Positions 40,615 to 49,505 of a stretch of 64,000 nt of DNA are shown here, piece after piece. Positions within the stretch are counted from its first letter, which is position 1. The number at the start of each line of letters is the position of its first letter. Source of the DNA: Mycobacterium sp. WUMAC-067 (GTDB lineage Bacteria; Actinomycetota; Actinomycetes; Mycobacteriales; Mycobacteriaceae). The notes under the pieces were generated by a model that was not told the origin of the DNA, did not search any database, and saw only the letters and a list, made by a program, of their open reading frames with translations. The position numbers and the translations under genes are program-made. The stretch covers positions 92,502-156,501 of the forward strand of contig NZ_JAEKMI010000011.1 of assembly GCF_020217485.1 (NCBI RefSeq), given 5' to 3'.

Positions 40615-41174
40615 TGCCCGGCCTGACGTGGGGGGTCAGGCCCGGGGAGCGAACGACACCACTGCCTTGTGACGGCCTCCTGCCCTCGGCCGGCGTCCGG
40701 GCGGACCGCGCGATCAGCATCGCCGCGCCGCCGTCGATCGTGTTCGGTTGGCTGTGCCAGTTGCGCGTGGCGCCGTACAGCTACGACAGCCTGGATAACC
40801 TCGGCCGCCGCAGCCCACGCCGACGCGACCCGGAGCTGACGCGCCTCGAAGTCGGGCAGCGATTCATGACCATCTTTGTGTTGCGGTCGTTTCTCGACGG
40901 CCGGCAGATCACGTTGCGGTCCAAGGGTGTCGCCGTCACGTATGCGATCCGGCCCGACGGGCAGGGCTCGCGGCTGCATGCGCGCGTGTTGTTCGGCGGG
41001 CCTCGGCTGTTCGCTCACGCCCTGGCGCTGGGGGACCTGGTGATGATGCGCAAGCAGTTGCTCACCCTGAAGTCACTGGCCGAGATCGAAGCTGACCGCC
41101 GCCGGCTTCCCTCTCTCACACCAGCGCGCCCCCATCCCAGAACGGGCTCAACCCGCTCCAGACGCGGTTGGTGA
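40614..41174 (+). CDS. SRPBCC-family protein with likely altered C-terminus
   Basis: 186 residues from ATG 40614 (GTG 40611 is also possible). RADRAISIAAPPSIVFGWLCQLRVAPYSYDSLDNLGRRSPR is the typical first strand and helix of polyketide-cyclase/SRPBCC proteins. After IEADRRRLPS the protein turns into a basic low-complexity tail (LTPARPHPRTGSTRSRRGW) that overlaps the converging TPR gene by 59 bases. I suspect that the original 3' end was lost when the TPR gene came to lie there. Coupled to the preceding gene. Confidence 0.75.
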   Translation: MPGLTWGVRPGERTTPLPCDGLLPSAGVRADRAISIAAPPSIVFGWLCQLRVAPYSYDSLDNLGRRSPRRRDPELTRLEVGQRFMTIFVLRSFLDGRQITLRSKGVAVTYAIRPDGQGSRLHARVLFGGPRLFAHALALGDLVMMRKQLLTLKSLAEIEADRRRLPSLTPARPHPRTGSTRSRRGW

Positions 41175-42492
41175 TGTGGGCGTCGAGGGTCCGCGTCGCA
41201 TCGATGAGTGGGTGGTCCTCGCCGAGCACACGAACACCGTCATCGATGAGCTTTCGGGTACGCGCGGCGGCCGGGTCGAATTCGTGGCCGTTCCAGAGCC
41301 ACCAGGCGAGGTAGTACCTCCATTGCAAGGTTTCGATGTGATCGTTCCCCAGCGTGCGGGCGCTGCGGGCGAGCGCCCGTTTCGCTTCCACCGCGTGTTC
41401 CATGAGATCTTCGCGCTCCGAGCGTTGTTCGTCGGCGTCTTCGGCGACTTTGGCCAGGGCCTCGTCGTCGAGATTGCCCGGGTTCATCCAGTCCCTGCCG
41501 GGCACGACATCGATGTCGCGGTCCTCGGACTCGGCGTCGACGAACAGATCGAAAGCAATGTTGCGCGTCTCGTTGACGCTGTCTTCCCATTCGGCGCGGG
41601 CTGCGCCGAGTTTCTCGCCGGCACCCATTGTCATTGGATGCTGTTCACCGAGAACACGCACGAGATCCTCAGCCAGGACCTCCCATTCGGAAATTCGCTC
41701 GATTTCGTCGGCCGTCTCCGGCGTCCATACAGCGCGGTTGTAGCGGGCGATCAGCGTGTGCTCGTGGTCGTGACCGAGCGTGTTTTGCAGCGCGACGATC
41801 AGCGCATCGAACTCGTTGAGGGTGTGAGCGTTGATACCCTCGGCCTCACCCAGCCACGTCAGCCGCGACAGTTGCGCGGCCAAGGTGTGGGGATGGTGTT
41901 CGCCGAGCAGTCGTCGGCGGTAGCCGACGACAATCAGCGCATCGGTGCTGGCGCCGAAGGGGTCCCCGAGGTCGTGGCGGGCCAGGGCCACCCCGTAGGC
42001 GGCGGACAAGGTTAATTCGTTACGGGGGCCGAAGACCCGTGTCTCGGCACCGCATAACTGCACCCAGCGCAGCAGCCGACCGGCGGGATCACCGCCGGCA
42101 TCCTCGGCCGTGGCCAACGTGTGGGTAGCCCATAACGTGTCCGCGTGCTCGACGCCGAGTACCCGCGTCATCACCGGGACGAGCTCGCGCAGCTCATCGA
42201 CGCTGCCCTCGTCCCCGCGGTGGTAGCGCCAGATCGCGACCAGTCCCGCCACGCCAAGGGTAAAGGGATGTTCGTCTCCGAGTGTTTCGCGCCTGACGGC
42301 CAGTACCTGGCTCGCGTCGTGGACGGCACCGAGGCTGTCCCCGGCGGTCCAGCGCGCCGACGCCAGCGCGAGCAGCGCGGTCAGGGTTGACTCGTGATGG
42401 GGCCCGAATGTGGCAAGCGCCGAGCGCCATTCCGTGTTGGCGCGTACCACGGGATCGCCCGCGTCGGCGGGTTGATCTGGGCCGTCAGACAT
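41116..42492 (-). CDS. Protein of nine 42-residue TPR repeats (kinesin-light-chain type)
   Basis: 458 residues from ATG 42492, which has AAGGAG five bases upstream. The motif (L/F)G-x-x-(H/N)-x-x-T-L recurs near residues 31, 73, 114, 156, 198, 241, 283, 383 and 425 (numbered from GTG 42498), that is every 41-43 residues. One break, residues 296-370, is an acidic linker (ESEDRDIDVVPG). There is no signal peptide, membrane helix or fused ATPase domain. Such repeats bind peptides in NB-ARC and other signalling proteins; a scaffold role is inference. It overlaps the SRPBCC gene by 59 bases. Confidence 0.85.
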   Translation of the reverse strand: MSDGPDQPADAGDPVVRANTEWRSALATFGPHHESTLTALLALASARWTAGDSLGAVHDASQVLAVRRETLGDEHPFTLGVAGLVAIWRYHRGDEGSVDELRELVPVMTRVLGVEHADTLWATHTLATAEDAGGDPAGRLLRWVQLCGAETRVFGPRNELTLSAAYGVALARHDLGDPFGASTDALIVVGYRRRLLGEHHPHTLAAQLSRLTWLGEAEGINAHTLNEFDALIVALQNTLGHDHEHTLIARYNRAVWTPETADEIERISEWEVLAEDLVRVLGEQHPMTMGAGEKLGAARAEWEDSVNETRNIAFDLFVDAESEDRDIDVVPGRDWMNPGNLDDEALAKVAEDADEQRSEREDLMEHAVEAKRALARSARTLGNDHIETLQWRYYLAWWLWNGHEFDPAAARTRKLIDDGVRVLGEDHPLIDATRTLDAHITNRVWSGLSPFWDGGALV

Positions 42493-42601
42493 GTGCACTC
42501 CTTTTCGTCATGCCAGTCTCCGGCTCCCGTGCCCGCGCCGCCAGTCACCGGCGGTTAAGATTTTGCAGCCGCGAACAAACCACGGCGATAGGTTGGTCCG
42601 C

Positions 42602-43522
42602 ATGACCGAGCGTCCAACGGCCCTGCAGATCGTCGAGGGAATCGACCTGTCCGGCAAGACATGTGTGATCACCGGGGCGTCGTCGGGGCTGGGCCGCGAG
42701 TCGGCGCGGGCGCTGGCCGCCGCGGGGGCACACGTCATCCTGGCCGCCCGCAACCCCGACGCGCTGGCGGAGACCGCCCGGTGGATCGCGGCCGAGGTTC
42801 CGGCCGCCCGGACGTCGACGGTCTCGCTCGACCTCACCGACCTGTCCAGCGTGCGTGCGGCGGCCAGCGCGATCGCCGACATCACGCCGGTCGTCGACGT
42901 GTTGATGAACAACGCCGGCGTCATGTTCACGCGATTTGGCCGGACCCGGGACGGCTTCGAACTGCAAATCGGGACAAATCATTTCGGGCATTTCGAGCTC
43001 ACCCGGCTGCTCGTCCCGCGCCTTGCCGCCGCCGGCGGCGCCCGGGTGGTGATCCTGTCCTCCGGCGGCCACGTGATGGGTGACGTCGACGTCGACGACC
43101 CCAACTGGGAGCGTCGCGAATACGACAAGTTCGCCGCCTACGGCGCCTCCAAGACGGCGAACGTCCTGCACGCGATCGAAGCCGACCGGCGCCTGCGCGA
43201 CGCGGGAATCCGCGCCTACGCCGTGCATCCGGGCACCGTGGCCACCTCGCTCGCGCGGTACATGTCGCGCTCGGACTTCTCGCGGCTGCGCAGCCTCGTC
43301 GCCGAAACCCGCCGCGAACCCTCCGACGGCTTCCTCGATTTCGTCATGCCCGAACACGGCGCGGCGACGCAGGTATGGGCCGCGGTCAGCCCCGAGCTGG
43401 CCGGCCGGGGCGGCCTCTACCTGGAAGACTGCGGGATCGGGGAGGCCGCGCCCCACGCCCGCGACGGGCGGCGCGCGGCCGAACTGTGGGAACTCTCCGA
43501 AAGACTTTGCGCCGCACCGTGA
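42602..43522 (+). CDS. Short-chain dehydrogenase/reductase
   Basis: 306 residues from ATG 42602 (MTERPTALQIVEGIDLSGKTCVITGASSGLG). The cofactor motif TGASSGLG is near residue 24, NNAGVM near 105, and the catalytic AAYGASKTAN gives Tyr-x-x-x-Lys. LAARNPDAL suggests NADP. It belongs to the same retinol-dehydrogenase-like group as the SDR at 32374 but is a separate gene. It is flanked by the TPR gene (divergent) and the broken enoyl-CoA hydratase gene (convergent, five bases between). Substrate unknown. Confidence 0.87.
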   Translation: MTERPTALQIVEGIDLSGKTCVITGASSGLGRESARALAAAGAHVILAARNPDALAETARWIAAEVPAARTSTVSLDLTDLSSVRAAASAIADITPVVDVLMNNAGVMFTRFGRTRDGFELQIGTNHFGHFELTRLLVPRLAAAGGARVVILSSGGHVMGDVDVDDPNWERREYDKFAAYGASKTANVLHAIEADRRLRDAGIRAYAVHPGTVATSLARYMSRSDFSRLRSLVAETRREPSDGFLDFVMPEHGAATQVWAAVSPELAGRGGLYLEDCGIGEAAPHARDGRRAAELWELSERLCAAP

Positions 43523-43527
43523 CTCGG

Positions 43528-44346
43528 TCACGGCTCGGGAAGCGGCAACCAATCCCGCGACAGCCGCGCGGTGAAATTCGGTGGGCGGCGCTCCAGGAAG
43601 GCGGCGACACCCTCGCCGGCGTCGGCGCCGCCCATCACCCGTTCGTGCAACCGGGTTTCCAGCGCGGCGACCTGCCGCGGCGTGTAGTGATGGATCGCGC
43701 TGTCCCACAGCAGGCGTTTACACAGCGCGGCCGACATCGGCGCCACGTTGACCGCGATGTCGCGGGCCACCGTCAGCGCGTGCTCGAGCACCCGCTCGGC
43801 GGGCAGGGCCCGCGTGGCGACCCCGAGCGTCACGGCCTCGGCCCCGCCGAACGTCCGCCCGGTGAGCAGGATGTCCGCGGCCACCCCCAGGGTGGTCAGC
43901 TGGGTAAGCGTCCAGTGCGCCATGCAGTCGGGGATCACGCCCCGGCGGACCTGCACCACACCGTATTTGGCGTCCTCGGCGACGACGCGGATGTCGGCCT
44001 GCAACGCGATGGTCAGCCCGATTCCGATGGCGTGCCCGTTGACCGCGGCGATCACCGGCTTACGCAATTCGAACGCGGCCGGGGTGATCGGCGATGCCGA
44101 GAACGTGCCGTCGGCGGCGGGGGCGTCGAACGGGGTTGCGCCACCTGAGAAGTCCGCGCCGGCGCAGAAGGCGCGTCCCGCTCCGGTCACCACGATGGCC
44201 CGCACGTCGTCGTCGCCGTCGCAATCCCGATAAGCCCGGCTCAGCAGCGCGCCCATCTCGGCGGTCTAGGCGTTGTGATGATCGGGCCGGTTGAGCGTGA
44301 GTATCGCCACGCCCGAGTCGATTTCGACCGTCAGGTCATCGCTCAT
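43528..44346 (-). pseudogene. Enoyl-CoA hydratase interrupted by an in-frame TAG
   Basis: Starting at ATG 44346, 26 codons read MSDDLTVEIDSGVAILTLNR then PDHHNA, followed by TAG at 44266-44268. The same frame then continues TAEMGALLSRAYRDCD through a complete crotonase (VRAIVVTGAGRAFCAGADF, VNGHAIGIGLTIALQADI). The family usually reads N-A-Y-T-x-E-M here, so a single Tyr codon became TAG. A shorter protein from ATG 44256 would lack the first two strands. Coupled (ATGA) to the luciferase-like gene upstream. Either a true pseudogene, a sequence error, or restart. Confidence 0.85.
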
Positions 44347-45365
44347 GGCAGGGCCGGCGCCCGGTGCAGGGCGCCGATCAGGTCGGCGATGTCGGCGTCG
44401 CGCGGCGTGTAGCCGGGGAAGTAGCAGCACACCTCCCCGGCGTGCCGGCCGAACCGGACGGCGATCTGTTGTGCGCATTCCTCGGGCGTGCCGACGATCC
44501 CGATCCGGGCCACCATTTCGTCGCTGATCAGCCGGCGCATCTCGGCGAAGCGGCCCTGCTTGGACAGCGCGTTGAGCTCCGGCTGGACGTCGGCCCAGCC
44601 CTCGACCTGCAGCACGGGCAGGTAGGCCGGCGTCGACCCGTAGAAGGCGATGAGGGTCGCGACCCCGTTGACCGCGGCCGCCAGATCGGCCTCGTCGCGG
44701 CCGACGGCGACCATGGCCTGGGCGATGATGGTGAACTCGCCGGACTCCCGCCCCGAACGGCGCAGCCCCTCGCCGATCGCGGGAACGGTGCGTTCGGCGA
44801 AGTGGCGGGCGCTGTTGAACGGCATCACCAACAGACCGTCGGCGACCTCGGCCGCGGTGCGGGTCATCACCGGGCCCAGCGCGCCCAGCAGCACCGGCGG
44901 CGGGCCGAACGGGTTGGGGCCGGGGTTGAAGTTCGGCGCCATCACGGTGTGCGTGTAGAACTCGCCACGAAAGTCCAAGCGGCCCTGGCCCTCCCAGGCG
45001 TCGAAGATGGCCTTGATCGCCGCAATGGCCTCGGCCATCCGGGCCGCGGGACTGTCCCACTTACTGCCGTAACGCTTTTCGATGTGCACCTTGATCTGTG
45101 AGCCGAGGCCGAGGCGGAACCGCCCGCCGCTGTAGCACTGCAGATCGTAGGCGGCGTGCGCCAGGTGCAACGGGCTGCGCGGCGGGGCGATCGCCACGTT
45201 CGTCATCAGGTCCAGGCCGGTCGCGCCGGCGGCGAGGAGCAGCGGGAAGAAGACATCGTGCTGGCCTTCGAACGTGAACAGGCCATCCGCTCCCGTCGCG
45301 GCGATGTCGGCGGCGCTTGCCGCCGCGCCCGCCGGTGAACCGTCCACCTGGAGGTGAACCTTCAT
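44343..45365 (-). CDS. Luciferase-like F420-dependent oxidoreductase (TIGR03617-like)
   Basis: 340 residues. LLM TIM-barrel with ATGADGLFTFEGQHDVFFPLLLAA near the N-terminus, the family GGRFRLGLGSQIKVHIEKRY core, and NFNPGPNPFGPPPVLLGALGPVMTRTAAEVADGLLV in the middle. Mycobacterial members of this type generally use F420, but no residue here proves it over FMN. Its stop overlaps the start of the broken enoyl-CoA hydratase gene. Together they look like part of a CoA-ester or xenobiotic breakdown operon. Confidence 0.86.
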   Translation of the reverse strand: MKVHLQVDGSPAGAAASAADIAATGADGLFTFEGQHDVFFPLLLAAGATGLDLMTNVAIAPPRSPLHLAHAAYDLQCYSGGRFRLGLGSQIKVHIEKRYGSKWDSPAARMAEAIAAIKAIFDAWEGQGRLDFRGEFYTHTVMAPNFNPGPNPFGPPPVLLGALGPVMTRTAAEVADGLLVMPFNSARHFAERTVPAIGEGLRRSGRESGEFTIIAQAMVAVGRDEADLAAAVNGVATLIAFYGSTPAYLPVLQVEGWADVQPELNALSKQGRFAEMRRLISDEMVARIGIVGTPEECAQQIAVRFGRHAGEVCCYFPGYTPRDADIADLIGALHRAPALP

Positions 45366-45387
45366 CGTATGCTCCTGTCGCGCAGTA

Positions 45388-46026
45388 TTATTCGGAGAGC
45401 TGAAACTCGACCACCTCGGCGATCGCGTCGACGGCTTCGCACAGCGCGGCGAGGCGTTCGGCGGCCGTCGGGGCCGCGAGCACCGTGTAGCGGTCGGCCG
45501 TGCCGATCGGGATGCGCGAGGCCAACGCGAACAGGCGCTCCCCCGCCGGGCGCCCCGCGCCGTGGCCCAACAGCACCTCGCGACCCGGCAGGGTGATCCC
45601 GCGCGCCTGCGCGATCCGCTCGAACAAAGCCACCGCGCGGTCTTCGACGTCGAGCAGCTGGGCCGGCGAAACCTCGGGCCCCGGTTCGTCGGGCCACGGC
45701 GTGATCCGCGCCCGCGGGTAGGGATCGTCGGGCAGCCATTCGCGCACCCGGATCCGGTCCCCGGTCCGGCAATCCAGCGCGTACCGGCCCGCGCCCTGGT
45801 CGACGCATTCGGTGATCCGCGACATCACGCCGACGTCGCAACGCGCATCACCGCCGCCCACCTCGCGCCCCCGCGAGATCAGCACCACCCCGAACGGCTC
45901 GCCGGTTGCCATGCAGTGTCGCACCAGCGCGCCGTAGCGGGGCTCGAAGATCCGCAGCGGCAGCTCCTGGTCGGGCAGCAGCGCCGACTCGAGCGGAAAC
46001 ATCGCCAGCTCAACGGGTTCCGTCAT
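45388..46026 (-). CDS. LON substrate-binding (N-terminal) domain protein
   Basis: 212 residues from ATG 46026 ([35 protein letters not shown]). This is the PUA-like N-terminal domain of Lon proteases without the ATPase or protease parts. FGVVLISRGREVGGGD is the conserved middle segment. The start overlaps the preceding ligase gene stop by one base (TGATG), so translation is coupled. Stand-alone LON-domain proteins are common; their role is unclear. Confidence 0.87.
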   Translation of the reverse strand: MTEPVELAMFPLESALLPDQELPLRIFEPRYGALVRHCMATGEPFGVVLISRGREVGGGDARCDVGVMSRITECVDQGAGRYALDCRTGDRIRVREWLPDDPYPRARITPWPDEPGPEVSPAQLLDVEDRAVALFERIAQARGITLPGREVLLGHGAGRPAGERLFALASRIPIGTADRYTVLAAPTAAERLAALCEAVDAIAEVVEFQLSE

Positions 46027-47156
46027 CAGATCTCCAGCTCGGACACCAGCGCGTCGACGACCGCGCGCAGGTCGCCGTCGTGTTCCTCGGCCACCCGGCG
46101 CTGCCGCTGGTAGGAGGCGCCCTGTCGGGGGATCTCCGCCACCGCGGCCAGCTCGTCGACGCAGTTCAACTTCTTCGCGACCGGCTCCAGCCGGGTCAGC
46201 ACGTCGTCGAGATCCTCGGTGACCAACCGCTCGTTGCTGTCGGCGTCCAGGATGATCACCGCGTCCAGGCCGTAGCGCGCCGCGCGCCACTTGTTCTCCT
46301 GGTTGTGCCACGGCGGCATACTGGGCAACGACTCGTCGGCTTCCAGCCTGCGGTCCAAATCGACCACCAGGCAATGCGTCAGCGCGACCAGCGCGCCCAG
46401 CTCCCGCAGGTTGGACACGCCGTCACAGATCCGCATCTCGATGGTGCCCAGGTGTGGCGAAGGCCTGATGTCCCAACGGACTTCGTCGACGTGGTCGATG
46501 ATGCCGGTCTTCTTCTGGTCGTAGACGAACCCCTCGAACTCCGACCAGGTTTGGAACTGGAACGGCAGCCCGGCGGTGGGCAGCTGCTGAAACATCATGG
46601 CCCGGTTGCTGGCGTAGCCGGTGTCGACGCCGGTCCACCACGGTGAGGACGCCGACAGCGCCAACAGGTGCGGGTAGTAGTTCAGCAGCGACGTCATGAT
46701 CGGCATCACCTTGTTCGGCGAGGAAATCCCGACGTGCACGTGCACACCCCAGATCAGCATCTGCCGTCCCCACCACTGGGTGCGCTTGATCAGCTCGGCA
46801 TAGCGCGCGCCGGCGGTGAGCTTCTGGGTGGTCCACTGCGCGAACGGATGTGCGCCGGCGCAGAACAGCTCCATGCCCCGATCCCGCACGATGCGGCGCG
46901 CGGGGCCGAGGGTCTGCCGCAGGTCTTCCATCGCCTCGCCGGCGGACTGGCAGATGCCGGTGACCACTTCGACGGTGTTGCGTAGCAATTCCTTGTGCAC
47001 GCGCGGGTTTTCGCCGATCTCGGCAATCACCGCGGTGGCCTCGTTGCTCAGGTCGCGGGTCTGCGCGTCGACGAGCGCGAACTCCCACTCCACCCCGATG
47101 GTCGGCCGCGACGACCGGGCGAAATCGATGCGCGCGTCACGCCTTCTAGCCGGCAC
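46026..47156 (-). CDS. YbdK-type carboxylate-amine ligase (glutamate-cysteine ligase family, Rv0433)
   Basis: 376 residues from GTG 47156 ([30 protein letters not shown]), matching Rv0433 in start and length; the frame is open to 47192. [10 protein letters not shown] and [17 protein letters not shown] are the GCS2-family ATP- and metal-binding strands. Members ligate glutamate to amines weakly; the true substrate is unknown, since mycobacteria do not make glutathione. It overlaps the sodC stop by 11 bases. Confidence 0.9.
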   Translation of the reverse strand: MPARRRDARIDFARSSRPTIGVEWEFALVDAQTRDLSNEATAVIAEIGENPRVHKELLRNTVEVVTGICQSAGEAMEDLRQTLGPARRIVRDRGMELFCAGAHPFAQWTTQKLTAGARYAELIKRTQWWGRQMLIWGVHVHVGISSPNKVMPIMTSLLNYYPHLLALSASSPWWTGVDTGYASNRAMMFQQLPTAGLPFQFQTWSEFEGFVYDQKKTGIIDHVDEVRWDIRPSPHLGTIEMRICDGVSNLRELGALVALTHCLVVDLDRRLEADESLPSMPPWHNQENKWRAARYGLDAVIILDADSNERLVTEDLDDVLTRLEPVAKKLNCVDELAAVAEIPRQGASYQRQRRVAEEHDGDLRAVVDALVSELEI

Positions 47157-47829
47157 CGATGACACCGCAGGCCACCCGCTTGCCGGCGTCACCGGTGCTC
47201 ATTGTCATGTCGTCCGGGCCCGGTGTTCCGTTGGTCTGGTTGTAGCGCTCCGCCGGGATGTTGGCGAAGTTGTCCGCGCCGGCGTGAATGATGATCGCGG
47301 TCTTCTGCCCGGTGAGCAGGTCCTCCATGGCGAACGCGTCGGTGGTGGTCACCAACGTCCCGGAGCCGTCCTTGCGGACCTGCAGCGAGGTCAGGTCTCC
47401 GCTGGCGGGCTCGGCGGCGTGTCCGGGAACCTGGAAGTGGCCACCCGCGGACAGGAAGTCCCCGGGCGCACCGCCGTTCGGGGCGACGGAGTTGGGCTCA
47501 CACTTGCCCACCTTGTGGATGTGCACGCCGTGAAAGCCGGGCGCGAGCACACCGTTGGCGGTCGTCTCGATGGTGACCGTCGCGTAGCCGTTGTTGAATT
47601 CGAATTTCGCGATCGCGACCTGGGTGCCGTCCGGCGCCTTCAGATGCGTGGTGACGGTCGGCACCTCCGCGGGCCTGGCCTCCGTGCCTTTGGCGCCCGA
47701 CGGCGACGGCGACCCGGTCCAGATCGCCGGCGTGGTGCCCGGAACCGACGCGGCGTGCTCGGGCGACGAACAGGCACCCAGCAGCGCGACACATCCGGCC
47801 AGAACCAGGGAGGGGGGCAGCTTCGGCAT
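47146..47829 (-). CDS. sodC: Cu/Zn superoxide dismutase, lipoprotein SodC
   Basis: 227 residues from ATG 47829. The lipoprotein signal [20 protein letters not shown] puts the lipid on Cys20. [13 protein letters not shown] supplies copper ligands, and GGHFQVPGH and the late cysteine (KRVACGVIG) are the family landmarks. Periplasmic, removing superoxide made by host cells. The M. tuberculosis enzyme lacks zinc; whether this one does cannot be read directly. An earlier in-frame start (47889) would add a basic non-signal segment that lies in a dispersed repeat. Confidence 0.94.
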   Translation of the reverse strand: MPKLPPSLVLAGCVALLGACSSPEHAASVPGTTPAIWTGSPSPSGAKGTEARPAEVPTVTTHLKAPDGTQVAIAKFEFNNGYATVTIETTANGVLAPGFHGVHIHKVGKCEPNSVAPNGGAPGDFLSAGGHFQVPGHAAEPASGDLTSLQVRKDGSGTLVTTTDAFAMEDLLTGQKTAIIIHAGADNFANIPAERYNQTNGTPGPDDMTMSTGDAGKRVACGVIGAG

Positions 47830-47847
47830 AGCCAGCAGCCTAGCCCG

Positions 47848-47897
47848 GTGACGATGCGAGCCGGAACGGCTCGCTGAGGAGGCGGGCAATCAAACCC
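47848..47897 (+). repeat. Dispersed repeat, family A copy 3
   Basis: Starts GTGACGATGCGAGCCGGA, continues CTCGCTGAGGAGGCGGGC and ends AATCAAACCC. It lies in the gap between virR and sodC, 19 bases upstream of the sodC start, and extends close to the virR stop. Same family as 37421-37468 and 11321-11362. Confidence 0.65.
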
Positions 47898-47906
47898 GGC
47901 GCGTAC

Positions 47907-48380
47907 TCAGCCCGCGACGAGGACGATGACACCCGGCGGCTCTGAGCTCAGCGCGGGAATTCGCGGTTCGACGGGCGCGCCCAGGTTCTTGCCGACCGCG
48001 TCGGCGGTGGCGCGCTCGTCGTCGGCGTCGGTGTAGTAGACCGTGGTGGACGAGACGTCGGGCACGGCCATGTTGTCGACCTTGGTGACCTTGAATCCGG
48101 CGGACGTCAGCTGGTCTCGGGTGCGCGCGGCGACGCCCTCTTTCGAGGAGATGTTGTAGACCTGCACGTCGGCCTGGGCGGCCGCCGGCTTGTTGCTCGT
48201 CGACGTGGCGGAGGTGGTGGCGGTCGAACTGGGTACCGGCGACGCCGAATCGTCGTCAGAGCTCCCGGAGGTGCCGAGGGCCTGCCAGCCGAGCAGCAGG
48301 AAAATGACGCCGAGGAACAACAGCACCATCACCATCGCCCGCAGGGGCAGCCCAGTGGAGTCGGGAACTCGTTCTTTCAT
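47907..48380 (-). CDS. virR: VirR, LytR_C-domain membrane protein (Rv0431 family)
   Basis: 157 residues. A membrane helix at about 14-36, a Ser/Thr-rich linker, and a LytR C-terminal domain (about 72-157: DVQVYNISSKEGVAARTRDQL, ending PPGVIVLVAG). In M. tuberculosis VirR limits extracellular vesicle release and shapes the cell wall. It lies 19 bases after the DUF3263 gene on the same strand and before sodC, the order of Rv0430-Rv0432. The call is by sequence and synteny. Confidence 0.92.
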   Translation of the reverse strand: MKERVPDSTGLPLRAMVMVLLFLGVIFLLLGWQALGTSGSSDDDSASPVPSSTATTSATSTSNKPAAAQADVQVYNISSKEGVAARTRDQLTSAGFKVTKVDNMAVPDVSSTTVYYTDADDERATADAVGKNLGAPVEPRIPALSSEPPGVIVLVAG

Positions 48381-48399
48381 CGAGCCCTACTGTAACGAG

Positions 48400-48708
48400 T
48401 CAGGTCACCTCGAAGCCGAGGCGCCGCGCCGCACGTGCCTTCTGCCTGCTGGCGCGCAGCCGGCGCAGCCGTTTCACCAGCATCGGGTCGGCCGCCAGCG
48501 CCTCAGGCCGGTCCACGAGCGCGTTGAGCACCTGGTAGTACCGCGTCGCCGACATCGAGAACAACTCCTTGATGGCGTCTTCCTTCACACCGGCGAACTT
48601 CCACCACTGGCGTTCGAAGGCCAGGATGTCGTGCTCGCGGCGGGTAAGGCCATCGGCGATCTCAGAATCGTCCCCCGATCGATTTGCCCGCGCCATGGCG
48701 CTGTCCAT
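48400..48708 (-). CDS. DUF3263 protein (Rv0430 family)
   Basis: 102 residues, mostly helical. LTRREHDILAFERQWWKFAGVKEDAIKELFSMSATRYYQVLNALV is the conserved domain; it looks like a winged-helix or HTH DNA-binding fold (SATRYYQVLNAL as recognition helix), and the C-terminal tail is basic. Co-directional with virR. A regulatory role is inference. An alternative start is M5. Confidence 0.85.
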   Translation of the reverse strand: MDSAMARANRSGDDSEIADGLTRREHDILAFERQWWKFAGVKEDAIKELFSMSATRYYQVLNALVDRPEALAADPMLVKRLRRLRASRQKARAARRLGFEVT

Positions 48709-48725
48709 ATTGATTCCCCTGGACC

Positions 48726-48787
48726 CTTTCGGCGAATTCCGAACTGCTCGAATGACTTGACTTAGCTAAGCGCGTCTTTCGGCGAAT
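48726..48787. promoter_or_regulatory. Direct repeats flanking a palindrome, between DUF3263 gene and def
   Basis: CTTTCGGCGAAT occurs at 48726-48737 and again at 48776-48787, 50 bases apart, and the perfect palindrome CTTAGCTAAG lies between (48761-48770). It is 18-79 bases upstream of the DUF3263 gene start and over 120 bases from def. Likely operator or promoter elements of the DUF3263-virR-sodC operon. Confidence 0.45.
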
Positions 48788-48911
48788 ATTGAAACACGCC
48801 CCAAACCCTCAAGCCGTCATCCAGACCCGCGAGTCGGCCGATTGACCGAATTGCCCACCCCCGAAGATCGGCGGCCGAACAGCCCACGGGCGTGCGGTAG
48901 CTTAGCCGACC

Positions 48912-49505
48912 ATGGCAGTCGTTCCGATCCGCATTGTGGGAGATCCCGTCCTGCATACCCCGACGAAACCGGTGCCCGTCGCTGCCGACGGTTCGCTGCC
49001 CGCGGAGCTGCCCGCGTTGATCGCCGACCTGTACGACACCATGGACGCCGCGCACGGGGTGGGGCTGGCGGCCAACCAGATCGGGGTCGGCTTGCGGGTC
49101 TTCGTCTACGACTGCGCCGACGAACGAGGGCGCACCGAGCGCCGGCGCGGCGTCGTCGTCAACCCGGTCCTGGAAACCTCCGAAGTACCCGAGACCATGC
49201 CCGACCCGGATAACGACGACGAGGGCTGCCTGTCCGTCCCCGGCGAGTCCTTTCCCACCGGCCGGGCCAATTGGGCCCGGGTCACCGGGCTCGACGCCGA
49301 CGGCAGCCCGGTCACCCTCGAGGGCAACGACCTGTTCGCCCGGATGCTGCAACACGAGACCGGGCACCTGGACGGGTTCCTGTACCTGGACCGCCTCGTC
49401 GGCCGGCACGCCCGCAGCGCGAAACGGGCCGTCAAATCCCACAACTGGGGCGTTCCCGGCCTCTCCTGGATGCCCGGCGAGGGACCGGACCCGTTCGGCC
49501 ACTGA
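48912..49505 (+). CDS. def: Peptide deformylase
   Basis: Removes the formyl group from the N-terminal methionine of new proteins. 197 residues, longer than the enterobacterial form as usual in mycobacteria. The three motifs are present: [10 protein letters not shown] (49-58), EGCLS (metal ligand Cys106) and QHETGH (His148, Glu149, His152). TAGCTT ends eight bases before the ATG, so the message may be leaderless. It is coupled to the GNAT gene (TGATG). Matches Rv0429c. Confidence 0.96.
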   Translation: MAVVPIRIVGDPVLHTPTKPVPVAADGSLPAELPALIADLYDTMDAAHGVGLAANQIGVGLRVFVYDCADERGRTERRRGVVVNPVLETSEVPETMPDPDNDDEGCLSVPGESFPTGRANWARVTGLDADGSPVTLEGNDLFARMLQHETGHLDGFLYLDRLVGRHARSAKRAVKSHNWGVPGLSWMPGEGPDPFGH

